A DNA stretch of 64,000 nt from Phanerochaete sordida (Eukaryota; Basidiomycota; Agaricomycetes; Polyporales; Phanerochaetaceae): positions 1-64,000 of the forward strand of contig BPQB01000107.1 of assembly GCA_019973155.2 (NCBI GenBank), written 5' to 3'. A model generated the notes under the pieces. It was not told the DNA's origin and did no database searches. It was given only the letters and a program-made list of their open reading frames with translations. The first letter of the stretch is position 1. Each line of letters opens with the position of its first letter. Shown piece after piece: positions 21,427 through 32,675 of this stretch. A program made the translations under genes and the position numbers.

Positions 21427-23817
21427 ATGGAAGGCAAGCCGAAGTTCAGTAGAGCCGAGATCAACGCGATAGGGCACAGTTCTCTCGACGCAGTGTGCAA
21501 GGTCGCTGAGGTACGTCGTCTCCGCCACTCGGCACTTGTGCGCCGGCCTTATCCACGCCTCGCACCGTAGGAAAACGGCATTGCATGCACGACCGCGCGT
21601 GGAGCACAGAAGACGAAGAAACGACTCATTGACGAGCTGCGCGCTCTGCGGCATGCGCCTGAGCCTCGACAGAGTCAGGTGAGCTGTGCTGAGTTGAATG
21701 GAATGCATGGATATCCCGCTGACATTTATAAGCAGGTACGCAGAAGTGCTACCAACGCAAGGTCTCGAAACACACACCAGGAGACCCCAGAAATCCAACC
21801 CGTCGCCGGCCCCTCGAGGCAACCCGCCGCAGGTCCCTCAAGGCCCCCTGCGGCGGCGCCTCCGAGGCAGCCCACCGCCACTCCCTCCCAACAACCCGTC
21901 GCTGGACCTTCACGCCAGCCCGACCCACCGACCCGGCGCATCACGCGTAGCAGCTCGCGCGCGCAGCCGTCACCCACGCGCGACCGCGTCATGCCCCGCT
22001 CGCAGTTTGCGCGCCGCGCCCCAAGCCCACCGCGGACGCTGCGCAGGCTGCAACCGCCGCCACCGCCCGCGCGCGACCCCGCCATGCCCCGCTCGCCATT
22101 CCCGCGCCGCGCCGCAAGCCCGCCGCGGACACTACGCAGGCTGCAAGCACCGCCGCCGCCACCGCCCACGCGCCCGCGGCCACTGGCGTCGCTCGACGAC
22201 GACACCATCGAGTCGGCGTCCGGGTTCGACGACCCGCCGAAGGCGACTCAGACGCAGGGCGCGGAGGCGAGCCAAGCGGGTCCGAGGACTCAGGCGAAGA
22301 GCGCGCGGGGGAGCCCCGCGAAGAGTGTGAGGGCGACACCCGTAGTCGTCGGCCCGCGCCTGCGGTTGCGCATGCTCAACCTGCTCTCGCAGGGAGAGGG
22401 CGAGGGGCGCGGTGCTCAGGACCGCCAGGACCACGCACATACGCGGGACAGTCGCGACCCGCCGAACATGGGGAACGTGCTCGTGGCGTCGTCCCAGCCG
22501 GCGTCCGAGGCGACCCAGGTTACTGAGGTTGTCGCCTCGTCCCAGGTGCAGTCCGAAATACTCGAGTTTGACGATGCGGAGGAGCCGGCGGCGCAACCTC
22601 CGACGAACGGTTCTCCGGCGCGCCCCACCGCCGCTTCGCCACCTCCTGACAATATCCACTCGTGGGACCCGTCACCAGCCAAATACCGCCACATCGACTG
22701 CGCTTACAAGCAGCCCACGCCCTCGCCCCCGGTCTCGCCGCTCTTTCCGAGCCCTACACCGTCACAGCAGGCCGAAGAGCAGGCCAAACCCGAGACGAAC
22801 GCTGGCGACTCGGGGTACAACACGCATGCCGAGATCAGCGAGTCGCGGCGGAGCGGGTCGCTGACCGAGGCGGAGAGCGAGGAGGAGGCTGCTGACGGCG
22901 GCGATGTGGGCGATGGGGCGGACGAGGGGTCTGGAGAGGGCGCACGTAACGGCCCTGTGCAGCTCGACCCTGACGCCGACGATTACGACTCCGATGCAGC
23001 CGCAGCTGAGTTCACCCGATACCGGGGTTTGAACGTCGTGCCCCCCATTGATCCCGAACGCAAGCGATGGCACCAGAGGGCCCTCAAGATGAAGAAAGCC
23101 GGCGTGCGCGAGCTCTTCGAGCACCTGCAAGAATTCGCGCGCCGGCACTCGGACGACGGCTTCGCGCTCCAGGACGGCGACCGCAAGGACCGCTGGCTCG
23201 CGCCGGTCCTCGACAGGCTCTGGACGATGCTCGCGTCGCCGCAGCTCAAGTACGACCTCACGGAGCCCGACGTCGGCCAGGCGCCGCTCGCGTTCGGCTT
23301 CGGTGACGACCACGGCTGGCCGTACCTCCGCGACGAGGGCCGCGCGCGCGAGGTGCGCGACGGGCAGGCCATCGAGCACATCGTCCTCGACTTTGCGCGC
23401 GCCACGCAGGACGTGGATCCCGCTGCGCAGCGCGCCGCCGAGGCCGCGAGCGCCGCCGTGGTGCGCGGGTGGCGGGAGGGGGTGCGCCCGGAGGAGTATG
23501 CGGATCCGGAGCTGCCTCCCGTTCCCAGTCCCCCGCCGCGAGCTGGGCCGTCGGGCGTGCGCAGGGACAGGCATGGGGAGATGCTGCCGAGCCAGGAGGT
23601 GTCACGCGCTGACGTGGGTGGGCGGAGGGATGGTGCGTCCGACGGCTCTTCGCGGGGCAAGAGGCGGCGCGAGCCTGAGGACGATGAGGAGGACCGCGAT
23701 TCGTCGGGCAGCAGCAAGAGGCAGAGGTCGGAGTCACCTCCGCCGCCGCCGCCACCACCACCACCACCTCCGCGTCGCAAGGCTGATCGGAAGGGGAAGG
23801 GCAGGGCGTACGACTGA
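21427..23817 (+). CDS. long disordered protein with SAP-like N-terminus, gene A
   Basis: Three exons (21427-21510, 21571-21678, 21736-23817) give 757 residues. Exons 1-2 encode a helix-loop-helix module (SSLDAVCKVAE, then KTKKRLIDELRALRH) that resembles a SAP-type DNA-binding fold. Exon 3 has Pro/Ser/Gln repeats of the kind VAGPSRQPAAGPSR and twin RSxFxRRAxSPPRTLRRLQ units. It continues with the motif TIESASGFDDPPK, acidic regions, a more ordered block around VRELFEHLQEFARRH, a run of about 13 prol ines from a CCN microsatellite (near 23738-23772), and the tail DRKGKGRAYD. Gene B at 30622 shares exon 1 length (28 codons), phases, motifs and promoter. The function is unknown; a chromatin-linked or nuclear role is inferred from the basic tail and SAP-like module. 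Confidence 0.78.
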
Positions 23818-24560
23818 GGTCCGCGCGAAGGCTTTTATGGTCCCAGTGCTCGTGGGTGCAATGTACTTGTATCGTCTTTAATCCTTGAATTAGTGGTCTT
23901 TTACACATTCACTTCTTTGTTGCGTGGAGTGCTTTAAATCATTGAAAGGTGCTGCGAAGAGCATCCGGCGACATCTGTGCAATGGCAAGTTGGCAGGCAT
24001 GCGATCAAGGGTACACGGGGTCCTCTGGATTTGTCCCAAACGTTTCTTGCGGAGTCCCCGTTCCAGCGAAGTGCGCGCACTTTGAAGTGACTCGCGCGCC
24101 AGACTACTTCCGTATTAACTCAGCTGCGCCCTCAGGCTGAACGTGCGTTTGAGGCGGTCAGATCTCTGGAGCCCTTCTCTGGCACCTCCAGCGCCACGTC
24201 AAACTCTCCTACTTGGCGCACGAGCTCCTCGCGATCAACCCACCCTCCGAGCTCATCTCCAATTATATGCATTCAACAGCCCGCATACTCAACATCCGCA
24301 GCCTGCTACATTCATCATCCGCACAGTCCTATATCTCTTCCTTACCTTCCGCTGCCATTTGTCATCCAAAAGCTCTTGCCATCCGCACCATTTGTCTGGT
24401 TACTGCTGTCGAACCTCATCCTGATCGACGTTCATTTCATCTGGCCTGGCTGGAGGAAGGCAGACCGAGGTATTTGGAACGCGGTAGCTCGCGCAGACTC
24501 CCAAGGGGGGTGGGGCCTCTGCACGCCTCCATCAGCGTGCGCCTCAGAGACGATGCCAGG
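23818..24560. other. intergenic, about 740 bp
   Basis: Lies between gene A (plus) and the convergent nuclease gene (minus). No coding or RNA feature was recognised. A further short exon of the nuclease gene could lie here (see that entry). Confidence 0.4.
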
Positions 24561-25503
24561 CTACGCACCGAGGGTGACCTTGACCTTGGTGCCGTCGTCG
24601 ACGCGGTTGGGGGCGGGTTTGTCTGCTGGGCGTGAGCGAGGCGCGGAGAGGAGAAACGCGGAGGACAGCGTACTGATATAGGCGGACCACGCGCTGCCCT
24701 CACCTGCGCAGTGTCAGTGGGGGGGCCAATCGACGCGGGGGACGTGCGCACCGCGGTTCTCCGCGCGGGGCATGCACCGCGTCGCCGCGTTGGCGCCGCC
24801 TGCGCTATGCCTGTGAGTGTGCGCCCTGTCTGCAGGGGCGCGCGCACGCACCCTCGTTGTTCGTGTTCTTCGGCTGCTCGTCGCAGTCCTGGTCCGCGGC
24901 CCGGTTCGGGGGCCACGGGTTGCGCGAGAGCACGCTGCACTTGTTCGGGCTCAGCCGCCCGCACTCGCTCTGCGGGCGCAGGCCCGCCGTGCGGTTCACC
25001 GTGACCGTCCAGAACGCGGAGTTGCTGCCCGCGCCGTGCTTGTGGCCTGCGCGCGAGGAACGTCAGCTTGTCCGTGCGGCGGTGGCGCGCAGTGTGACAC
25101 GCACAGAAGACGTAGTAGCACCAGTTCTCGCAAACATTCGGGAACCTGAGACCGCGCGTCAGCGCTGGATCTAGAGCAAACATGGATTCATGATGCTTAC
25201 AGGCGGCAGGGGATATTGTAAGGGCCGGGTACAGCCTGGCGGGCAACAAGCGCAGCAGAATTGGCGTCGTCGTCGTGAGCACGGGCCTCGATGGGGGATA
25301 TGGCGGCAGATGTGTCCACCGCATCCTCGAAGCCGTCAACCTGCAGAAGACAGGTAAGCGGAGGCGCCGTTGAAGGACAGCAGATGCACCTTGTCGGCGG
25401 TGACAGTATCGACGGCTTTGGTGACAAGGCTGGGCTCGGCAGCGATGCGCGAGAGGAACGAGAGGAGCGCAAGGGAGGCAGTGAAGAGAGCGGTGTACCG
25501 CAT
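24561..25503 (-). CDS. secreted NucA/NucB-type deoxyribonuclease
   Basis: Six exons on the minus strand (25503-25390, 25340-25201, 25145-25105, 25046-24852, 24799-24752, 24703-24561) join to 226 residues. The N-terminus MRYTALFTASLALLSFLSRI is a signal peptide, followed by an acidic propeptide-like stretch. The mature part has CENWCYYVFCHKHGAGSNSA. It then carries the family core CDEQPKNTNNEGG, followed by TRCMPRAENRGEGSAWSAYI. This is the CDEYP..S..GG....CVP..EN..QG order of the DNase NucA/NucB family, with conserved acidic and Asn-Arg positions. It would cut DNA outside the cell, for nutrition or competition. The stop at 24561 follows a donor-like GTGCGT, so a longer C-terminus is possible. 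Confidence 0.8.
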
Positions 25504-27464
25504 GACTGTGTATCTTCTGCTGTGAAGCTGAGGATGTGGTCCATGGGCCTTGCTTCACCGTACTTATAGCAGTACGTGTGTGAATCGCTCGGCCACTTTG
25601 GTGCACCTGCAAGACGAGCACTCGTTTCGCAGACTTCGCTACCGCAGCAGTAGGTAATGTGGCGTGATATACGGGGAGGGCCGTCGTCGGCACAGAGGGG
25701 CGTGCGGAAAACGGCGTCTTCCGTTGGTGGACCCTTGGCAAGACCCTGCGACTCGGCGAGAGGACACAAGGCGAACACATCTTCACTACATGTGTCCAAC
25801 AAAGGGTGGTCAAGAAAAGGTGGTGGTGACGAGAGGAATGGCTGCTGACCTAGAGGAGGGCCGAATTGGCACAGATCCTTGGGAGCTACGGAGTCAGAAT
25901 GTCGAGCGTATTTATCTGGCGAAAATACACAATTAACGTCCGTATAATCCGCGCGACTGAGAGCGACCGCCAAATTTTGAAGGGCGCAACTGACCGGCAG
26001 CGACCCAGCAGTCAACCTGAGCCGCAAAGCGGCGTGCGCTCCCGTAACATGCACGCTGTCGCGCGAACGCTCTGAGGCACGGTCCGCCCTATCGCTACGG
26101 CACCGGAGCACATGACAGCATACCGGCACGACACAACCGGCGTCCTGCCCGCCCACGTTCGCGCATAGAAGTGGCAGCGCAGCGTTCCGGGGAGACGCCA
26201 CGCCCTCAGGGGTGCATCGCGGGGCCGCGCGGGTGCATGAGTGACGTCCATGAGTCTAAGTGAAGCAGCCCTCGGCACGCCCCGTGCATTGCGTGGCGCA
26301 CGTCCGAGTACGTGTCGGGCTGTCAGAGCTGAAGTCCAGCGGGACGATACCGGCCGTCCCATGGCACCCGTGCGCGGCGCGAACGAACCAGAGCGCCGCT
26401 CCGGAAACTGCTGTGCCTCTCGTTGACGGGATGTGCATAAGACCGCTATGCTGGACACCAGCCAGTGGGGATAGTGCTCCAACGCTGCGCGCACAGTGTA
26501 CGTGCTTCTTCTTTTCTTTTCTTGGACTCCTTGTTTTACGTCCTCGAGGGCATGGCCCTATGGTGGACGTGTGAACTACTGATAATACTGTACATGATGT
26601 CAGTCCGCAAGGGGTTCTCTTGGAGCACAAGCTGTACGTACGTGACAAGGCCCAGGAATGGTCGCCACAGCCCGCACGGCGTTTCGCGATGCCGGCGACA
26701 AGCGCCGCACGAAGACTGGAAAACCTTAGCATGTGTTTGGACAGAGTGACGATGGGACACGAACGTACCTGGCTGTCAGCATCTCTGGCGGGGTGCAGTT
26801 GGCATGGAATGGTGGACCGCGGCGTTCTCCGGGAGAGCCCAAGGAGGTTCGCGGCTTCAGGAATACTGTCGCAGCGCAGTGCACACCGAAGTTCCGAAGA
26901 CAACCAGTACAATTTCATTAGACAGCAAGTACAACAAATCCCCATCCACAACAGGCGGCAGACCAAAGTCCACCATTGAGCGCGCACCGTCCACCGGCGC
27001 GGAATCCAAATCCTTATCCAAGTCCTAAGTCCAGCGTCCAAGTCTAAGTCCAAGTCCATCGTGAGCGAGCGCGGACCAGTGAGAGGTCCGGAGGGGCGGC
27101 AGCGAGCCGGCTTGAGCGCAGACCGCGAGGCGGGTCTGGGGGTGCCCGAGGGCGGGGCGGGTGTAGGCGCGAGATGAGCGAGGTGTCGGCGTAGGGTGAG
27201 AGGAGAGGCTAGAGTGGGCGACGAGCAAAGCTGAGCGCGAGAGCGGCGAGGCGAGAGCAGCGAGACTTGAGAGCGAGTCGACGAGAGTGAGCAGCGAGTA
27301 GCGAGAGTCGAGCGTCGAGAGCAGTGAGCAGTGAGAGTCGAAAGCAGGGAGTAGCGAGCGAGAGCCGTAGCGTGTTGTGTCCAAGTGTTTTGCAGGCAGA
27401 AGAGCGCGCGTGTGTTGCCGAGAAGCGAGTGTCCAGGTGTTATGCTACCAGGGGAGCATCCATG
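25504..27464. other. intergenic, about 1.9 kb
   Basis: Upstream region of the nuclease gene and 3' region of the hypothetical gene at 27465. Frames in it are compositional. The right half contains the imperfect repeats listed separately. Confidence 0.4.
27005..27365. repeat. imperfect short repeats, purine-rich
   Basis: Near 27005-27058 a hexamer related to AAGTCC is repeated imperfectly. It is followed, to about 27365, by a purine-rich run of GAGCGAG, GAGAGCAG and AGTCGAG words on the plus strand. It looks like decayed micro- or minisatellite sequence. Confidence 0.6.
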
Positions 27465-28177
27465 CTAGCGGAGCGAGTGTGTGCGGAGTCTAGCGACGAG
27501 GTCAGCCCGGTACATAGGTAAGCGAGGGAGAAGGGCGTACCTGAGAGCAGAGTCCGTGTTGCGGGTCGAGGCCGGGCCGCCTTCTTCCCCTCGGATCGCA
27601 CGCTGCCGGGGCCCTCGGCGGCGTGGTCTCCTCGGTTCCGAAGGCGGGCGCCAGCAGGGCGAAGTTGAGGCGATGCCGAGCGAAGGGCAGAGCTGTGGGG
27701 ACGGTGAGCGATGCTGGAGGACGGAGACGGAGAGACATACCTCGCAGAGCGTAGAGACGCTTGGACGAGGCCAGCTCGTGTGAGAAGAGTGCCGGTGGCA
27801 AGGCTATGCGTGAAAGAAGTCAGCGAAAGCGGAAGTGAAGCGAGTAAAGACGCACTTACCTCGAGACGAGCCGATGAAGTCCCAGTCCAGGTATAGAGTG
27901 TGGGGATAGTGTTAGAGGCGACCTTGAAGGAAGTCGCGGGTATAAGAGACGCGTCGAAGTGCGCGTAGAGAACGTCCTCGTCAGGACGATTAGATGGTCG
28001 AGAGATACCGGGAGACAAATCGAGAGAAGAATACAAAAGATAATACCGGTGATGAAAAGGAGAGAGACCGAGGCTGATCGAACCGAGGCTATCCAAAATC
28101 GAGTCTTGTAGAGTCTTGAGAAATCTTCCGGAGTCGTAGATCGTACTTGAAATTCGTAGGCGGCGAAGAGTCGTCAT
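27465..28177 (-). CDS. hypothetical protein, four exons
   Basis: Exons 28177-27860, 27803-27741, 27692-27541 and 27489-27465 join to 185 residues with consistent phases and strong GTAAGT and GTATGT donors. The start is MTTLRRLRISSTIYDSGRFL. Exon 1 contains FHHRYYLLYSSLDLSPGIS and YAHFDASLIPATSFKVASN. The C-terminal third is basic and Arg/Pro-rich. No domain was recognised. Its start lies only 33 nt after the stop of the next gene on the same strand (28211-29369). It could therefore also be a spliced 3' UTR or a downstream cistron of that transcript. Confidence 0.45.
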
Positions 28178-28210
28178 TATCGGAGTCGAGATGCTGAGAT
28201 GATGCTGAGA

Positions 28211-29369
28211 TTAGAAACCCTTGTTGTTGTTCTTGCGAGCCTTCTTGTGGTCGTCGACCGCAGTCGCAAGCTTTCGTCCATGTCGACTAGACTTTGAAGT
28301 GGTCTTGACCTCTGCACCCTCGCCCTCGGGCTCAGCTGCGGCTGCAGCTGGAGCCGGAGCCGAGGTCGAAGCCTCGCTCGGCCCCCGCCCAGAGGCCTTC
28401 GAGGCCCACCGCTTCTGGAAGACGAACTTCCAGGGGAACAAGACCTCAGCCGCCTTGCCTTTGGACGCAGCTCCGTTAGCCACCGGAGCTGCGGCCGAAG
28501 GTGCGGCCTCCTCCGCCTTGGCGGCCTTGGAGGCCTCAGCGGCGGGGACCTGGAGACCGGGAGGGAAGGACGGTGCGGGGGCCTGTGCTGGCATGGCTGG
28601 CGCGGGGGCTGGGGCGTAGGGCGGCGGCGGCGGCGGCGACACGCACAGCGCTGACATTAGCTGTGCGAGTTCGGAAATTTCGGGGTGTGGCGCGATGAAG
28701 GGCGGGTAGACGAGCCAGGGGAAGCCGGGGAAGGCAGTGAGGGACGGGACGAAGGGCGGGTAGACAAGTCCGGGGATGCCAGTGATGAATTGTATCGGAG
28801 TGGTCTTGACGTCGACGTCCATGTCGAAGCTCGAGTCTCCCATGTCGAAGTCGAAGTCGGCGGTGTCGTCGAGATCCATGCTGTCGTCCTCGTCGAAGTC
28901 GTCGTCCATTGCCACGTCCTAGAGCCGTCAGGCTACCGCAAAGCGCGAAGGCGGGAAAGTACTCACGAAGCTGACGAGGATCTGGGCTGGTCTTGCGCGA
29001 CGACGAGGCAGGGAGCACTGTGAAGATGCGAGTGAGCCAGAGAGCAACGGGAAATGAACTATAGAGACGCACCAAAGAGCGAGTCAAGCTCCGAATGGTT
29101 GTTGACTCGGCAGCCTTGCGCTTCGGCGACTGTCCCGTCCCGCGGTAGTCGACGACCTCCTCCTGGATCTTCTCGCGACACTCCCTCTCCTCCGCCCTCG
29201 CCTTGTTGAACAGAAGCTTGAACGGCTTGTTCAAGATTTCGCGCGTCAGAAGGCGTCGGTTGGCGCGGACGAGGTACTTGTGTTCGGGCTTGACGTCGCG
29301 TATTGACGGAGAACCGGGGAACCTTGGCTTGCGGATGAGCGGAATCGAGGGGAGTGTGCGGGGAGACAT
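28211..29369 (-). CDS. hypothetical acidic and low-complexity protein, three exons
   Basis: Exons 29369-29073, 29017-28967 and 28918-28211 join to 351 residues. The start MSPRTLPSIPLIRKPRFPGS opens a basic N-terminal domain (VKPEHKYLVRANRRLLT and FKLLFNKARAEERECREKI). The last exon has an Asp-rich stretch (MDDDFDEDDSMDLDDTADF). An internal duplication follows (GIPGLVYPPFVPSLTAFP, then GFPWLVYPPFIAP). Next are Pro/Ala-rich sequence and a basic tail (KSSRHGRKLATAVDDHKKA). No family was recognised. The basic-acidic-Pro layout would fit a nuclear regulator, but this is a guess. Confidence 0.65.
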
Positions 29370-30420
29370 TGTGGAAGAGAGAGTGTTGCAGAAGGAGTGA
29401 GTGTATGCGCGGTGTGCGCGACGGAGGGGATGGGGGAACGGAGGAGAAAGCGCGATTAGGTGGGGGACGGACGGCGCTTTGGGATGGGTCTTATAGCTTG
29501 CGAGGCTTGTTTATTCGCGTTAAACAAGCCCGGTTCACGTGCAAGCCTGTTTCACGTGAGTTACTGCTTTGGGGTGGCTCGACGGGAGCCCATCGAGGTC
29601 GTCCGCATTCGGACGCAGCGGCGCGGGCACACCTCTCATTCCGCAGGTCTGAGATCTGAGACTAGAGCCTGAGGAAGGCACGGGTGGATCTTCCGATACT
29701 CTGCGAAAACAGGTCTCCTGGTAGCCCTTTGCGTAGGGTATCGTGGGCTCCTGGACGGCACAATATGTGAGCAGTTGAGAGCGGGAGCTGCAAAGCTCGG
29801 GTCTTACTTACCATGGCCGATTTACCGTGCTACTATCCGAGCGTGTTTCTGAGGCTTGACGCATGTCGTGTTCTCTGCGTCTCCAGGATGTGCGAAGCTT
29901 CGTGGTAGACTGGACGAAGGTGTGCCAAGCTTGCGTCCGCATTCCGCAGTGACCATGATTGGCGCGCCCGTCGTGGCGCGGATAAAACGTTTATCCCCAC
30001 ATTTATTTATCCCGTCGCGTCCCTTTGGACTTCCTCCGTTCGCCCATCTCGAGGTGAACCATGTTCCCTGATCTCGACGTTGCCCGCTTTCACTACCAGT
30101 CAGGAATCAAGACGGTGTGTGGGAGCTGCCACGTGTCGGAGCAAGCTGCAATGAGCGATCTGGCACAGCTACCACCGCTCATGACCGTGCTCGGTCAAGA
30201 CTCAAGGGCTTTCCAAGTTTCCTGCACCTCTCGAGGAGTTTTTTGAAATACGGCCATAACAGGTGCGAGATGTGAGTGTCTGAATGCAAACGTTCTGCAA
30301 CACCTGCTGACGCAGAACATTGCAAGCTGAGAGCATGTCGGGGTAGATGGGCGAGCGGATAGGTCCGAAATCTCAAAATGAAAGAAAGCAAGGATAATCG
30401 GGATGAAAGGGCTGCATGTT
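29370..30420. other. intergenic, about 1 kb, with paired CACGTG boxes
   Basis: This divergent region separates the gene at 29369 (minus) from gene B (plus). Two CACGTG palindromes lie about 17 nt apart near 29536-29560 in related contexts (TTCACGTG). They could bind a bHLH factor for the minus gene. The rest shows nothing specific. Confidence 0.45.
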
Positions 30421-30526
30421 GTGCCACTTGCGGAAGAACGTCACGCGAAAGCGCCGCGTTCCTTTGTGCACGTCGTGCACGCTTGGGCCGCCACGAGTGG
30501 CCTCCATGCCCGCCGCACGCATAAGA
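30421..30526 (+). promoter_or_regulatory. duplicated upstream block of disordered-protein gene B
   Basis: Homologous to 21181-21292 upstream of gene A, with the shared words TTGCGGAAGAACG, CGCGAAAGCGCCGCG and TCCTTTGTGC and a CATAAGA box at 30520-30526. The ATG is about 100 nt downstream. Confidence 0.7.
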
Positions 30527-30621
30527 AGCGTGGACGCCGCGGACCAGGAGCTCCAGTCTTTCTTTCCCCCGCTCAAACCTCAGGCCTCAAAGTCAGAGGT
30601 CGGCCAATACACGCCAACGAT

Positions 30622-32675
30622 ATGGAGGGCACTCGGGTATACAGCGACGCTGTGATCGAAACATTCCGTTGTGCGAATCTCGCGGACCTTCGTGATGTCG
30701 CCAGGGTAAGTGTGCCATCTAATCTACCCGTGCCGCCTTCGCTCATGCATACCACGCTCCGTAGGAACGCAACATCGATCCTCAATACACGGATTCAATT
30801 ACAGGAAAAAGGAAGTTCAAGACGCGGTCTGAGCTTGTCTCAGAGCTGCGCGCACTGCGCCACGCACCGGTCAGATCCGCTCTGGCGATACGCTGCACTC
30901 GCCCAAATCTGACGCAGTCAATCAGACTCACGAAGACAGTTCCGGTCGCGACACCACGACCGTCCACCGTGGCCCTCCACCAGCCCAGCCCACGCCGGGG
31001 CCCTCGAGACAGCCTGCCAAACGCTCTGCGCCCAAGGCGTCGAAGCAGCCTGTATCGGGCCCTTCGAAACGCCAGCCGAGCACGCGCTCCTCTCGCCAGC
31101 CCGCCGCTGCCCCCGCCCGACAGCCAGCGCCATCCGAACGGCGGATGACGCGGAGCATGTCGCGGCAGACGCACTCGCCGCGCGCTCCTTCGCTCCCCAT
31201 CGCCCGCGCGCAGTCGCCCCGGCGGGCCCAGCGCACCCGCCCACTGCACGACGTGGACCGCGACTCGATCGAGTCGGCGTCCGGATTCGACGACCCGCCG
31301 AAGAGTCCCCAGTTGAACCTGCCAAGCGCGGCGACGACATACACGTATGAGGGGCCCACGACAGCTGAGCTGAACAAAATCCTAGGGGCCGCCGCAGTGA
31401 CAGACGTGGCGCGGTCGAAGCCCTCGACGCAAAAGAAACCCGAGACGTCAGGGAAGAAGCGCAAGGAGATGCACAGGCTGCTTGAGGTCCCGGAAAGCAG
31501 TGATGCTGGCCCCTCGGGCAGCAACGCACCGCGTCCAGCTAGAGGCGATGATAACTCGCAGGCTACTCGAGCGGAGGCTGGACGGTCCTATCAGTCCACG
31601 GATTCCTCAGTTCTCCTTGCGTCGCTCCATGACGCTGCTGAAAACAGGAGTATCCAGACGCCTCCATCGGGCTGCCCTTCGCACAATCCACAATCACCTC
31701 CGGCCGCTGCGATTGTGCAGGTGCCTACACACCAGCTGTCGCGAGATCCATCGAGTGACTCTGGACTCGAATCGCCACCAGAGGGGACGCTACCGCCGAG
31801 GCTACGTCGCGATGTCTACCGCGACTTTGTATCTGCTCCTACGCCGGCTGCTGACTCGGGAAGGGGAAGCACGGAAGCTGAAGGCGGGGGCGACTCACCC
31901 AAGGACCAACCTATCGCCACGCCTGTGGCGACCCAAGAAGAAAACGGCGAGGATTCCTTGAGAACATCTCCCCCAGAGTACTTCGACGTGCAGGGCTACC
32001 TTGCCCCGGGATTGCGACTCGCGCAGGAGCCTATAGAAGTCCCCCGAGCCCCAGCTCCCCCACCGCCACAGCCCATCGACCCCGAGCGCCTCGCGCGGCA
32101 CGACGCGGCGGTGGCGCTCATGGACGCAGACGTCGCGCGGATGCTGGTCGCGCTCCGGGCCGCGCTCGACGCGTGCCCCAACCTCCGCGTGCCGGACCAC
32201 CGCGCGCGCCACCACCTGCGCGCGCTCTGGCGCGCGTCCGTGCGCCCGCAGCTGCTCGCCGCCGTGCCCGCCGCTCGGCCCCGCGTGGGAGCTGTCGCAG
32301 GACAGCGCGTGGGAGCGGATCGCGCGCCTGCCCCCGGGCGAGATCCCGGCGCCGTCGCCGGAATCCTGGGAGTCGTCCGCAGCGTCGTCACGGGATCGCC
32401 GCCATCCGCGGCCTGCGGGCGCGAGGGGCGGTGAGGATGGGGGTGGGCGGGGTGGGCGGGAGGCGTCGCCCGCCGCGGACGAGGAGGAGCGCAGGTCGCA
32501 GGCGTCCGCCGGGTCGTCCCAGCGGGGCAAGCGGCGCCGGGAGCCTGAGGACGGCGAGGATGGCGAGTCGACAGGGAGTGGTGGGAAGAGGCCGCGGTCT
32601 GAATCGCCGGAGGTCCCGCTGTCGAAGTCCAAACCCAAGGTCGACCGCAAGGGTAAAGGTAGAGCGTACGACTGA
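30622..32675 (+). CDS. long disordered protein with SAP-like N-terminus, gene B
   Basis: Four exons (30622-30705, 30765-30869, 30926-32239, 32301-32675) give 625 residues. The N-terminus (ANLADLRDVARERNIDP, then KTRSELVSELRALRHAP) is the same SAP-like module as in gene A, with the same 28-codon exon 1. Shared features continue: Pro/Ser/Gln repeats, RRMTRSMSR, DSIESASGFDDPPK, PQPIDPERLARHDAA, then GKRRREPEDGEDGES and the tail VDRKGKGRAYD. A 61-nt intron (32240-32300, GTGCGC to TCGCAG) must be removed to reach the conserved tail. Without it the frame stops at 32434. The intron has no counterpart in gene A. The function is unknown. Confidence 0.75.

Noticed and set aside
26256..27059. 267-residue minus-strand frame starting MDLDLDLDAG
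   Set aside because: The start is translated from the imperfect AAGTCC repeat, no domain is visible and composition is that of random GC-rich DNA.
27440..28177. Uninterrupted 245-residue minus-strand frame
   Set aside because: Strong internal donors and acceptors give a cleaner four-exon model; the unspliced frame reads through intron-like sequence.
31145..32434. A 429-residue frame that could be taken as the whole gene B
   Set aside because: It starts inside the conserved RRMTRSMSR segment and ends out of frame with the shared tail. Splicing 30622-32675 restores both homologous ends.
32434..32440. Apparent frameshift and premature stop in gene B
   Set aside because: A 61-nt intron with legitimate ends at 32240-32300 explains the frame change without any mutation.
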